Positions 52,236 through 62,114 of a stretch of DNA of 64,000 nucleotides are shown one piece after another. The stretch is taken from the NCBI GenBank assembly GCA_963831705.1, contig CAWHRE010000010.1, forward strand, positions 1,488,001-1,552,000, written 5' to 3'. Every line of letters starts with the position of its first letter. Position 1 is the first letter of the stretch. Under the pieces are notes generated by a model. The model was not told the origin of the DNA and did not search any database. It saw only the letters and a program-made list of their open reading frames with translations. The DNA is from DASQPR01 sp963831705. Lineage in GTDB: Bacteria; Actinomycetota; Actinomycetes; Mycobacteriales; Micromonosporaceae. The translations under genes and the position numbers were made by a program.

Positions 52236-54689
52236 CTATGCCGCGTTGATGTAGTAGCCCTCCTCGTCCACGATGATCTGAACCGACCCCGCGGACGCGT
52301 TGTAGATGAGCATTTGAGCCGTCGTGGACAGAATCGTAGCCAGGTTGGCCACGGTCTGCCCGGCGGCAAAGTTCAGCGTCGAGGCGTCCGGCACGTGCCC
52401 CTGCCACGGATAGGACCACGGGAAGGCGGTCAAGAAACCGGCCTTCTGCGCCCCGGTCACGGTCACATTGACCACGTACCCGGTCGCGAGGGGGTACGTG
52501 CACAGGCAGTTGTCGTCGAATGTGGCATCGGACGTGACCGCCTCGTGCGCCGGGATCGCGCCAGCCTGGATGTAGCCGGTTCCGTTGCGGGTATCGGTGA
52601 TCCTGGTCGGCCCATAGGGGATGTACTGCTGGGTCGCGCCGGAGGCCGCCGTGCCGAAGTATCCGGACAGGTCGGCGATCAGGTGGGTCGTACCGACACT
52701 GTTGTTGTTGATCTGGATCTTGCCTTTCGCGAGCGGAACGATGACCGCATTTGCAACGGTGTGACCGGCGCTGTAGTGGTCGTCGTGACGCCGATCGACT
52801 TGCGAGTGTCGAGAACGCGCAGTGGGGCGAGTGGCTTGAATCCGTTACCGGTACCGCTGTAGTAGCCCTCGAGATCGGCGACGATGTGTACGGTGCCGGC
52901 GCTGCTGTTGTGGAAGCGGACCGAACCATTGATCACCGGCACGGTTACCAGGTTCGGTACCGATTGGTGCGCGGCGAAGTTGATGTTCGACGCGTTGGGC
53001 ATCGACTCGCCATCCGGGTAGACGGTCAGGAAGCCGCTGGCGGTCGGTGCGGTGACTGTCACGTTGAGCACGACAGCGCTGAGATCGGCGGCGCCGGGCC
53101 GTGCGGGATCTGAATCGGAAATCGACCTCGCCGCCCGCAGCGACCGGGGTCGTGGTGAGCACACCGGTCGCGTTGCGGGTGTCCAGCACGCGGTCGGCCA
53201 GATCGCGGTGTAGACCGCGCCCACGTCGGTACAGGAGTTGCCGCTTGACCGCTTCGCCACGGAACTGGTCGGTGCTCTCAAGTTCCGACGCATTGCCTAC
53301 CGGCGCGGTGGAAGACGTGGTTCAGAGGGCATGTTACGGCTAACCGTCCAGTATTTGTCGTCGCCGAACTTGAAGGCGATGTATCCGATCGGACCGCTGC
53401 TGAACCAGGACGATTTGAGTGTGGCGGTCGCCGTGACCTGCAGCGGAGCGCCGCCGGGCGTGCGTACGACGCCGCTGCCGCCCGGGTGACGCCACCGATC
53501 AACTCGGTCGCGCCTCGGTCGGCATAACCGATGCCGGTGCCGGTGTTGGCGACGTCCGGGTCATCGACGCGTGCGTTGTCCCGCTGGTCTGTGGCGAGTT
53601 CGCCCGGCGCATTCACGTTCGCCGAGTCGATCGCCGGCGAGGTACAGCACGGGCACGTACCACGGGCCTGCGTAGATGCCGGGTAGTCGGCAATTGCGCG
53701 GCCGCTTCGATGTCGTGGCCGCCCTGCCCGGTGGCGGTGAACGCGGCGACTGTCGGGTAAGAGGTGCCGCCCCACACGTACGCGGTGCCGAGGCTGTTCG
53801 GGTCGAGCAGGTTGTAGTCGGCGACCGTTCCGGACGTCGATGCCGTCGAGATGGACACCGCGATCGTCACCGTCGGATGCTGGCAGAGACCCTCGTTCAA
53901 GGCGCCTGCGGCAACGGCGATGATGTTGTTCTCGATCACCGTGTTCGGCGAGCTGCCCGTCACGGCGATGCCGGTGCCACATGAGCTGGCGATGGTGTTG
54001 CTGGTCAAGAGCGTGCCCGGCGCGTCGGTGATGGACACTGCGGCCGTGCCGGCCAGGTCTTGGGTGATCGAGTTGTCGCTGATCGCCACACCGCTCGCGC
54101 CGGAGTCGACGGCGATGGCCGGCCCGTCCAACGTCGTGACGCCAACCCGGCTGACAGTGATGGCGCTCGACGTACCGGCGATCCGAACGCCGACCTTCCG
54201 TACGGCGGCGATGGAGCCCTGATCGATCGTCACGTTCGACGAGTTCTCGACGATCGCCACATCACTGCCGACGTCGCCCTGCAGCCACAGCCCTTTGACC
54301 GTGACATAGTGCGCGCCGTTGATATCCAGCGCCGGTCCAGTGATCGGCGTTCGATTGATGATATTGCCGACCTCGGCCTGGGTGTTCAAGCCGTCGATGC
54401 CCTCGAACGTGATCGGGGCCGCGGCCGTACCGGAGCGGCTGATGGTGACCGACTCCGCGTAATTGCCCGGCTCGATCTCGACGGTCTGACCGGGCAGGAC
54501 CACGGCGGCGGCATCCGAGATCGTGCAGTACGGGTGGTCGATTGGCATCTCCATCGCAATATGGCGATCAATGAATCCCACGATTACGACGACATCGATG
54601 GAGCACCCCGTGGATCGATCATCACTCTGGCGAGGGAGTCTCACGTCATCGGATACCACGGCAACATGTAGTACTGAATTGCTTTCCAA
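52236..54689 (-). pseudogene. Right-handed beta-helix surface protein with LDTR repeats, frameshifted
   Basis: The 5' part (from about 54640) is a parallel beta-helix: CTISDAAAVVLPGQTVEIEP, YAESVTISRSGTAAAPITFE, GSSPNTVIENNIIAVAAG. It lacks a signal peptide, so the start is damaged. The 3' part carries two or three copies of the ~110-residue repeat LDTR...NVTVTAPTASGFLTVYPDG...HNSSAGTVHIVADLEGYYSG, broken across frames near 53700, 53190, 53105 and 52700 (AAHQSVPNLVTVPVINGSVR; AKGKIQINNNSVGTTHLIAD; VNVTVTGAQKAGFLTAFPW). An exported adhesion-type protein in origin, now inactive unless the indels are errors. Confidence 0.75.
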
Positions 54690-54790
54690 GTTCGTCTATC
54701 CGGACATGCGTCGACGGCGGAATCCGCGAGTTATTGCGCTCGTGGATTCCGCCGTCGACAGGACGTTCCTCAGACCGGAATATCCCTGGT

Positions 54791-57700
54791 TCAGTTGGTG
54801 AAATATCCGGTCAGGTCTGCGATGACCTGAGTGCTTCCGTACTGGTTATGGAAATCGATCTTTCCGTCCTTGACCTGCACGACGACCAGATTTGCGATCG
54901 TCTGACCAGGGGCGAAGTTAAGGTTCGACACACCCGGCATGCCGTGACCGTCCGGGTAGACGGTCAGGTAGCTGTAGGCCGTCGGCGCGGTCACCGTGAC
55001 GTTCACAACGACCGCACTGACGTTCGCCGGTATCCCCGCTACTCCGGCGATATTGAGGCTGACGATTCCATTCGGCCCGACCGCGGCGACCGGCACGTTG
55101 ATGCCATGGCGCGTATCCATCACCCGGCTGGGGTCGGTCGGATGGAATACCGAACCGCCGCTGCCGTAGTAACCGGTGACATCGGCGAGAAGATCCACCG
55201 ACCCGGACGCGTTGTGCAGGTCGACGTAGCCGTCGTGGACCGGTACGACGACGAGATTCGGGACGGTCTGACCCTTGGCGAAGTTCAGGTTCGACACGTT
55301 CGGCACGGTGCCCGCGCCGTCCGGGTAGACGGTGAGATAGCTGGCCGCACTCGGGTTGACGGCGGTCACGTTCATCACCACCGCGGTCACACCGGTAGGG
55401 GGTATGCCTCCCTTGCCTGCGACCAGCAGCTTCACGGTGGAAGCCTTCTTTGCACCGAGGCTGATCCGGGTATCCAGAATCCGAGTCGGAGTCAACGGAA
55501 ACAGCGTCGAGCCCGATGCCGCGCCGGTGTAGTAGCCGGTCACATCCGCGAGCAGATTGACACTGCCGTTGGTGTTGTGCAGGTCGACCTTACCGTTGAT
55601 CATTCGAACCGTGACCAGGTTGGGCAGGGTCTGGCCGGCGGCCACGTTGAGGTTCGACGCGCTGGGTAGCGGTTGACCGTCCGGGTACGCCGTGATGAAC
55701 GTAGCGCTGCTCGGGCCGACCGCTGTCACGTTCATTACGACCGCGGTGACTCCGCTCGGTGGTACGCCGCCCTGGCCCGCGACCTGGAGCGACACGGTTC
55801 CGTTCGGGCCAACCGGTGACTTCGGAGCACCGAGACCGCTGCGCGTATCAAGCAGGCGCGTAGGCGAGATCGCCGTGAAGACGTTGTTACTGTTGGACGG
55901 ACTGACCGCATGCGCGACCGCGTTGTCGGACTGTGCGGTCTTGATCGTCAATGTGGCGTTGAACGTCCCGGAAGCGGCGTACACGTGGCTGGTGGTGACG
56001 CCACTGCCGTGCGGCGTGCCGTCACCGAAGTCCCAGTCATACGACGTGATCGTGGAGCCGTTGCCGCTGGCTCCGGTCCCATCGAACGAGCAGGTCAGCC
56101 CGATGCACGAGAACGCGTACGTCGCGGTCGGCCCGGTGAGCGGCAAGGCGAACATGCCCTCGGTACGCCAGTCGACGCCGCTGATTCCGGGCCCACTGAC
56201 CAACGAGTCGCTGGTCGACGAGGGAGCGCCGTCGTTCCAGTCGACCGAGTGCAGGTTGTCGGTGGCTTTGTCGGCGTAGTAGAGCGTCGTACCCGACATG
56301 AACATGCCGGCGATGTTCGAGAAGTTGACCGTTCCGTCGGCCGTGAATTCCTGCGAGCCGATAATGCCATCGTCCGGTTCGAAGTACCGATAGCGCAGCG
56401 CCGACTGCCCTGCGATCGAGTAGTAGAGACGACCGTTCGTCAGGAACATGCCCTGCACGTTCGTCATCTCGGTGCCGTACAGCGACGGCGCCAATCCTCG
56501 GTAGGTCTGACCGGATCCGGTCTGAATGTTCGACCAGACCGGATCGTCGTACGGGTCGACCAGGCTTGGCGCCCCGAGCGTCCCGTTGAACGGCGCGACG
56601 TAGAAGTTTCCATCGGCATAGCCGTAGAACAGTTTGTTCCCGACGAGGAATGCGCCGCGGACGTTGGACCAATCGACTCCCGAAGTCGTAACCGCCACGG
56701 GTGAGCCGGCTGACCCGCCGGTGAACGCCACCTGCTGGAGCACATTCGGATTGGCGGAGCCTGGATCGCCGGCCAGGAAGACGTTCGCCGGAAGCGTGGT
56801 CGGCGTGTAGGTGGGGATGACTTCGCCGCCGGTCAGCGGGAAGAACGCGATGCGGCCGCGAATCGCGTACGTCGCGCCGGTACCGACGGAGTTGGTATCG
56901 GCACCGATGTAGAGGCCGCTCGGTGTGGCGTACACCGTGTATGCGCCGGCGCCGCGAGGGTTGCGTCCGGGATTCCACGAGTACGGCAGGCCGTTGAGCG
57001 GGTCCAGCGCCGAGATGCCGGGCCGGGGGACCGCGCCGGTACCGGCGCTGTCGATGCCGTTCGCGTTGTTGTTCCAGCGGAAATGGCCACCGGCGTAGAT
57101 GGCGTGCGTGGTCACCGTTACTGACTCGAACGAGTCATTGCCGCTGTAGTCGATCCAGACCGGCTGGACGTCGGTACCGGTGTCGGTCGTGGTCCAGCGG
57201 CTCGCGGTGTCACACATCGCGCGGGTTCCATCGGTGTTAAACGTGTTCGTGCCACCACCGGTCGCGACGACCACGAAGTAGGTGCCGTCCGGCGAAAAGC
57301 TCACGCCGCGCATGTACGTGTCGTACGAGTTGGAGGCGCAGGCCGCCGTGTAGCCGGCGGTGTTCCAGCTCGGGTCCAGCGTTGCCGACGAGCCCGCGAG
57401 GTCGATCATCGCGATCTGGTCGTGCAAAACGCCATCGGCGTTCTTGAAGTTACCCACGACGATCGCGCGCGTGCCGTCCGGTGAGACGTCCATTTCATGG
57501 ATGCCGACCGCTCCGTTGGCGCCGCTCGTGCCGTTGTAGTTGTGGTGGCCGGTGAACTGCACATTGATAAATGCGTTATCGACCGCTCCGTTGGTCGCGC
57601 CGACCGCTGCGATGCCGTCGTGCGCCGTGCCACCTACCGAAGTGAACTCGCCACCGATCAAAAGACGCGAACCGACGTGCTGGATCGCCCATACGCCACC

Positions 57701-58171
57701 GTTGATCCCGGTCGGCGTGAATCCCGAGACCGGAGCGCCAGTAACCGTCGACAGCAACGCAAGGTTTCGCGACGCGATGCCGTTGACGGTCGGGAAGACG
57801 CCACCCACATATACCGTGTCGGCGGTCGGGCCGGGAAGGAGCGTACGCACTTCGCCGGTAAGCGCCGGAACGAATCCGGTATCGATCTGCCCGGTCGCCG
57901 CATCGAATGCCAGAATCGAATTGCGCGTGACGGTATGCGCTGAGTTCGTGTCGCCCGGCGGGTTTGCGTTCGTGAAGTTACCGCCGACGATGATCCGGCT
58001 GCCCACCTGCACGATCGAATAAACGTTGCCGTCGTTGATATTCGGCGTCGCCTTTGACGGAGTCGGACTAACCAGGTTGGGCTGGTCGGCGCCGACCGCG
58101 ACGGCGACACCTGCCATCCCCAACAGGACGGCGGCCGCAATCAGGCCGGTTTTAATTGATCTAAAGCGCAT
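54791..58171 (-). CDS. Large secreted protein: propeller, PKD domain and LDTR repeats
   Basis: 1126 residues. Signal peptide GLIAAAVLLGMAGVAVAVGA. Residues 40-300 hold propeller-type repeats (VYSIVQVGSRIIVGGNFTNA, VWAIQHVGSRLLIGGEFTSV) like the protein at 35196. A second domain (residues about 300-700) has its own repeats, then a PKD domain (ITSYDWDFGDGTPHGSGVTT SHVYAASGTFN). The last 350 residues are three tandem LDTR repeats (PTRLLDTRSGLGAPKSPVGP; PTRILDTRISLG; PSRVMDTRHGINVP), each ending ADVTGYY/ADLTGYF. Exported, probably cell-surface bound. It looks intact, unlike its neighbour. Confidence 0.85.
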   Translation of the reverse strand: MRFRSIKTGLIAAAVLLGMAGVAVAVGADQPNLVSPTPSKATPNINDGNVYSIVQVGSRIIVGGNFTNANPPGDTNSAHTVTRNSILAFDAATGQIDTGFVPALTGEVRTLLPGPTADTVYVGGVFPTVNGIASRNLALLSTVTGAPVSGFTPTGINGGVWAIQHVGSRLLIGGEFTSVGGTAHDGIAAVGATNGAVDNAFINVQFTGHHNYNGTSGANGAVGIHEMDVSPDGTRAIVVGNFKNADGVLHDQIAMIDLAGSSATLDPSWNTAGYTAACASNSYDTYMRGVSFSPDGTYFVVVATGGGTNTFNTDGTRAMCDTASRWTTTDTGTDVQPVWIDYSGNDSFESVTVTTHAIYAGGHFRWNNNANGIDSAGTGAVPRPGISALDPLNGLPYSWNPGRNPRGAGAYTVYATPSGLYIGADTNSVGTGATYAIRGRIAFFPLTGGEVIPTYTPTTLPANVFLAGDPGSANPNVLQQVAFTGGSAGSPVAVTTSGVDWSNVRGAFLVGNKLFYGYADGNFYVAPFNGTLGAPSLVDPYDDPVWSNIQTGSGQTYRGLAPSLYGTEMTNVQGMFLTNGRLYYSIAGQSALRYRYFEPDDGIIGSQEFTADGTVNFSNIAGMFMSGTTLYYADKATDNLHSVDWNDGAPSSTSDSLVSGPGISGVDWRTEGMFALPLTGPTATYAFSCIGLTCSFDGTGASGNGSTITSYDWDFGDGTPHGSGVTTSHVYAASGTFNATLTIKTAQSDNAVAHAVSPSNSNNVFTAISPTRLLDTRSGLGAPKSPVGPNGTVSLQVAGQGGVPPSGVTAVVMNVTAVGPSSATFITAYPDGQPLPSASNLNVAAGQTLPNLVTVRMINGKVDLHNTNGSVNLLADVTGYYTGAASGSTLFPLTPTRILDTRISLGAKKASTVKLLVAGKGGIPPTGVTAVVMNVTAVNPSAASYLTVYPDGAGTVPNVSNLNFAKGQTVPNLVVVPVHDGYVDLHNASGSVDLLADVTGYYGSGGSVFHPTDPSRVMDTRHGINVPVAAVGPNGIVSLNIAGVAGIPANVSAVVVNVTVTAPTAYSYLTVYPDGHGMPGVSNLNFAPGQTIANLVVVQVKDGKIDFHNQYGSTQVIADLTGYFTN

Positions 58172-58655
58172 TACCTAATGCCTCCGAGTCCGAACGACGA
58201 CGCACCGACTGACAACCGCACAACGATTCAGCGCGACCGACGACTTCCTGCCATCAGAGAATTCAGTCAACAATGGCTACGATTGTCAATCCGGAACCAA
58301 GTCGCCTCACAACGTAAATCGGCTGTTCTCCTCACTGTCCACGTGGTTGCGCAAATGCCGCATTTCCGAACTATTCCGTAAATTTACCGTGGTCCCTTGT
58401 GGTCATTACGGTCGGCGAGAGCAGCGTTCGAACGCAGGGGCATATCGGCCCACACGAATGCCTGTATGTTCATAAACAAGTACTTATTGGACATTATGGC
58501 CGCCCGCCGCTCGGGTTGTCGGCGGCAGAACGTGCTGGTCACAGCGGTTTTTGCGGAATCCCGCATCGAAAGATCACGATTAGATCACGCGTTTCACTGG
58601 CCGCCGATCCCCATGATGTTCTTGTATGCGTGACGCTCCACGGGGAGGCAACAGG
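58172..58655. other. 484-bp AT-richer intergenic region
   Basis: Divergent promoters for the large secreted protein and the LuxR-type regulator. It is markedly less GC-rich than its surroundings and includes ataaacaagtacttattgg (58472-58490), a near-palindrome that could be a regulator site. No gene is supported. Confidence 0.35.
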
Positions 58656-59666
58656 ATGACCGCACCATCGCTGGCGAAGCTCGGGCTGCCGCCCGACGCC
58701 GATCTGATTTACCGCACGCTGAACGCGTTCGGTCCGCATCCGATCGGCGGGCTGAGCCGAGAGCTCGGCCTCGGCCAGAACCGCATCAACGATGCGCTGG
58801 TCACGCTGCAGTCTGTCGGCGCCGTATCGGTACGTCGCCAGCACGGCAGGTTGGCGGATCGGTGGGCGGCCGAACCTGCGGCCAGTTTCCTCGAGAAATT
58901 GAAGCGGCCACAGAAGATGGCTATCCGGGCTGACCCGTCGATTCGTGCGGATCAGCTCATGGAACTCGGGGAAGGAGTGCGTTTCCTTCCCAGCCGTGAT
59001 GCGGCTCGCGACAGACTGGCCTACCTGATCGCGACGGCTCGGCATGAGCACCTGACCATCAATCCGGAAATGAGCTTTGAGCAGTCTGCGGTCCAGGCGG
59101 CCGCCACGACCGAACTGGCGCTGGACGCGCGTCAGGTAGACGTTCGGGTGCTCGGCATCCAGCCGGCCGATCCGGACCTGCTACAGCCCTTCGGTGGCCC
59201 GGCACAGCAATCCAACACGGAATACCGGCAGGCACCCACCGTACCGATGAAGCTCATGATGATCGATCGGAGCGTCGCACTCTTTCCGGTCGACCCGCAC
59301 GACTACGACCGTGGCTACCTCGAACTCACGCATCCACCGGTGGTCGAGAAGCTGCACCAAACCTTCGAAGCCCACTGGAACGGGTCCGCCCGTACCCCGG
59401 AGACCACCATGCCCCCATTCGTCCTTTCGCCACGCGAAAGCGCCATCGTCGCCCTACTCGCCAAAGGCCACACCGATGCAGTTGTGGCCAAACAACTTCG
59501 GATCAGCGATCGATCCGTGACCAACATCCTGCGCTCCGTCATGGACCGGCTCGGAGTCGAGAATCGGTTCCAGCTCGGACTTGCGCTAGGCAACCTCGGC
59601 GCGGTTGAAGCACCGCCCGGAATGACCGAAGCGCTGAGCGCCCCTGAATCTGGAGAAATTGCATGA
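58656..59666 (+). CDS. LuxR-type transcriptional regulator
   Basis: 336 residues from the ATG at 58656 with ggaggcaaca before it. An N-terminal winged-helix segment (GGLSRELGLGQNRINDALVT LQSVG) like TrmB-type regulators is followed by a middle domain (TTELALDARQVDVRVLGIQP; PVDPHDYDRGYLELTHPPVV) and a C-terminal LuxR/GerE helix-turn-helix: FVLSPRESAIVALLAKGHTD, AVVAKQLRISDRSVTNILRS. The TGA overlaps the ATG of the next, secreted-protein gene, so both are made together and the regulator may control the downstream cluster. Confidence 0.85.
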   Translation: MTAPSLAKLGLPPDADLIYRTLNAFGPHPIGGLSRELGLGQNRINDALVTLQSVGAVSVRRQHGRLADRWAAEPAASFLEKLKRPQKMAIRADPSIRADQLMELGEGVRFLPSRDAARDRLAYLIATARHEHLTINPEMSFEQSAVQAAATTELALDARQVDVRVLGIQPADPDLLQPFGGPAQQSNTEYRQAPTVPMKLMMIDRSVALFPVDPHDYDRGYLELTHPPVVEKLHQTFEAHWNGSARTPETTMPPFVLSPRESAIVALLAKGHTDAVVAKQLRISDRSVTNILRSVMDRLGVENRFQLGLALGNLGAVEAPPGMTEALSAPESGEIA

Positions 59667-60175
59667 AATCGCGCATCGCCACGCTCGTTCTCACCGTTGC
59701 GTCCATCGTTTTCGTCGCCCAGCCCGCAGTTGCCGATACCGCGACTTGGGACGGAAAGTCCGTCGCAGACTGTGCGCCGGGGACGATCTCCGGGGCCCTG
59801 ACCGGTTACACCGCGACCTCATCCACTGACCTTGCCTTCGCCGGCACCGTTACTCCCTGTGTTGTTCAAGGCTCATCGGTCTACTTCGGCTATATCCGAT
59901 ACGAGCAGAACGGCGGCAATGATGCGGGCCCACTGCTGCCGTACGGCACTGGCCTGGTGACCGATGCGTCGACGACGCTGCATCTGGAGACCTGGGTCGA
60001 CGCGACCGCCATCTGTCTCGCGGCATCACCCACCGAACGACTCTCCTGCGTGTCCGTGACGATGGTGAGCGGTCTCCCGACGTTCGCTCCGATCTCGATC
60101 ACCGATCCCCGCGTCGAGGTTCCGTACATGAACGGCCACGGTGGCGGCCACGGCAATTGCGCTACCTGCCTCTAG
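59663..60175 (+). CDS. Small secreted protein
   Basis: 170 residues. Signal peptide SRIATLVLTVASIVFVAQPA VADTA. The mature protein (DTATWDGKSVADCAPGTISG ALTG, DAGPLLPYGTGLVTDASTTL, ATAICLAASPTERLSCVSVT) has about six cysteines, with a short Gly/His/Cys tail (YMNGHGGGHGNCATCL). It is translationally coupled to the regulator upstream (ATGA). No family recognised; an exported disulfide-bonded peptide or enzyme is likely. Confidence 0.7.
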   Translation: MKSRIATLVLTVASIVFVAQPAVADTATWDGKSVADCAPGTISGALTGYTATSSTDLAFAGTVTPCVVQGSSVYFGYIRYEQNGGNDAGPLLPYGTGLVTDASTTLHLETWVDATAICLAASPTERLSCVSVTMVSGLPTFAPISITDPRVEVPYMNGHGGGHGNCATCL

Positions 60176-60294
60176 GGGAATTTATGCCTGTTTTTCAAGA
60201 CGTCGCCTGAGTTGTTTGACGTCGGGCCGCGCCGGCCAATCTGCAGTCGAGCGGCCTGGCGCGGCCCATGATCTGAAAGCGGAAAGGCAGCGAT

Positions 60295-61353
60295 GTGAGC
60301 ACTGTCATGGTTAGTCACGCTTCGACGTGGCGTGAGCAAGTCTTCGCGGAGTCGCCGAAATTCGCTGTACTCGGTCCGGTGTACGTCCACGACGGCGTCG
60401 CGGAACGCCCGGTGGCCGCCGCCAAGCTCCGAGTCATCCTCGCCGTACTGCTGTTACGGGCACCGCGCTCGGTAACGGTGGACGATCTCGCCGATCTGGT
60501 GTGGGACGACCAGCCGCCGCGCAAGGTCCGGGGAGCGCTGAATACGTACGTGTTCCGGCTCCGGCAGGCACTCGGCGCGCTAGGTGATCGGATCCGTACC
60601 GTGCCGTCGGGATACGTGATCGACGTCGACCAGGACGAGCTTGATCTGGGCCGGTTCGAGGCATTGCGGGGGGCCGGCGTCGCGTACGCGAATGCGGGCG
60701 CCCCCGCCGACGCGGCCGCGATGTTCCGCGGCGCGCTGGATCTTTTGCGAGGCGAACCGCTTGCCGACGTCGACTCCAGCCGGATCCAGCGCGACGACGG
60801 GCATCGTCTGGCCGAGTTGCGGATCCAGACGTGGGAGGCGTACCTCGACGCCGAGATCGCGGTTGGACGTCACCGGGAGATTCTCGGCGATCTCGGTGGT
60901 CTCGTCGCCCAGTTCCCGCTGCACGAACGGTTCCACGAGCAGTGGATGCTCGCGCTGTACCGGCTCGGGCGGCGAGCTGACGCCCTGGCCGCGTTTCAGG
61001 CGGTGCGTACTTTGCTGGTCGATGAGCTCGGCATCGAGCCAGGTCCAGGACTTCAGCAACTCCAGCGCATGGCCTTGGACGACGGTCCGGCCGAGGCCGA
61101 CACGCCAGTCGTACCGGCGCAGGCGTTGCTGCCGGGCGATCTCACTGACTTCGCCAATCGGGAGGCGGCGGTGGCCGCGCTGGTCTGCGGCCTGGTCGTC
61201 GCCGTACGGGGTGGTGATCCACCGGCCGATCCCGGCGACGTTGCCGGACGGCTCACCATGTACCGGAGCGTCATCGCCGCCCGCAGTTTCCTGCAGGTCT
61301 TCGACGATGTTCGCGATACCGCTCAGATCCGTTCACTGATCGCCGGATGGTGA
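60295..61353 (+). CDS. SARP-type regulator with shrunken NB-ARC remnant
   Basis: 352 residues from GTG. N-terminal OmpR-like DNA-binding domain (KFAVLGPVYVHDGVAERPVA, LRAPRSVTVDDLADLVWDDQ, YVFRLRQALGALGDRIRTVP) then the BTAD domain (LGRFEALRGAGVAYANAG, FHEQWMLALYRLGRRADALA, TLLVDELGIEPGPGLQQLQR). After it, AQALLPGDLTDFANREAAVA is the usual entry to an AfsR-type NB-ARC domain, but the P-loop is gone and only a tail (LTMYRSVIAARSFLQVFDDV RDTAQIRSL) remains before the stop. Such SARPs activate secondary metabolism or secretion genes. Confidence 0.8.
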   Translation: MSTVMVSHASTWREQVFAESPKFAVLGPVYVHDGVAERPVAAAKLRVILAVLLLRAPRSVTVDDLADLVWDDQPPRKVRGALNTYVFRLRQALGALGDRIRTVPSGYVIDVDQDELDLGRFEALRGAGVAYANAGAPADAAAMFRGALDLLRGEPLADVDSSRIQRDDGHRLAELRIQTWEAYLDAEIAVGRHREILGDLGGLVAQFPLHERFHEQWMLALYRLGRRADALAAFQAVRTLLVDELGIEPGPGLQQLQRMALDDGPAEADTPVVPAQALLPGDLTDFANREAAVAALVCGLVVAVRGGDPPADPGDVAGRLTMYRSVIAARSFLQVFDDVRDTAQIRSLIAGW

Positions 61354-61553
61354 TCCTCGACCCGGTCTGCGTACCAACAATTCGTTAAGAGTTTGGATCG
61401 ATCTACACCGGCCGCACGCGCGTAACAACGCGCCTGCGGCCGGTGTTTCTGCTTCGAGCTGCGGATTCCGACCGCGTGATCGGTACGTCATCGATACGTG
61501 AGCGCTGGCGCAAAGGATTCATCCATACGCCCCCGCTTACGAAAGGCAATCCC

Positions 61554-62006
61554 ATGACCAAGCGCACCATCGCCGCGGCCCTCGCCGCGAGCGCAATCTC
61601 CGCCACCGCTTTCGTCGCGATCGCCGGCCCGGCCTACGCCGAGGCCGCGCCCGGATGTTCCAGCACGGTTCAGATCGGCTCCACCGCCACCCTCACGGTC
61701 GGCGGTCAGACATTCGCGTCGATCAAGCAGTTCAAAGGCTGTGGAAAAAACTGGGGATACGTGTACGTCTGGGCCGGCTATCGCAGCAGCCACAGCTCGT
61801 GGTCGGACTGCGCAGCCGTGTCCGTGACGAACTCCTCCGGAACCGGCGAGCACGACCTCAATGGACTTGTCTGCAGCAGCGACAAGATCGAGACCTGGTC
61901 GACGGGCACGAACACGCTGGCCGACTGCACCGAAGCGTCCGGCATGTACGGCGACGACCCGCTGGAGCCGACGGTCGGCTGGCTCTCAACCAGCGTTCGT
62001 TGCTGA
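61554..62006 (+). CDS. Small secreted cysteine-containing protein
   Basis: 150 residues from the ATG at 61554 with gaaagg before it. Signal peptide TIAAALAASAISATAFVAIA GPAYAEA. The mature part (GCSSTVQIGSTATLTVGGQT, FKGCGKNWGYVYVWAGYRSS, WSDCAAVSVTNSSGTGEHDL, GLVCSSDKIETWSTGTNTLA) has several cysteines spaced for disulfides and a final TSVRC. No family recognised; the overall pattern is like the YPNW-type exported proteins of actinomycetes. Downstream of the SARP gene on the same strand. Confidence 0.65.
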   Translation: MTKRTIAAALAASAISATAFVAIAGPAYAEAAPGCSSTVQIGSTATLTVGGQTFASIKQFKGCGKNWGYVYVWAGYRSSHSSWSDCAAVSVTNSSGTGEHDLNGLVCSSDKIETWSTGTNTLADCTEASGMYGDDPLEPTVGWLSTSVRC

Positions 62007-62114
62007 CGAGCTATCCATTACTGTCAATGTCTCGCGATCGGCCCACGACCGGCGCGAGTCCTGGATCACGGCTGCCCACGGGTCTGCGGGCCGGCCACTT
62101 CTCTGGAGGATTCG

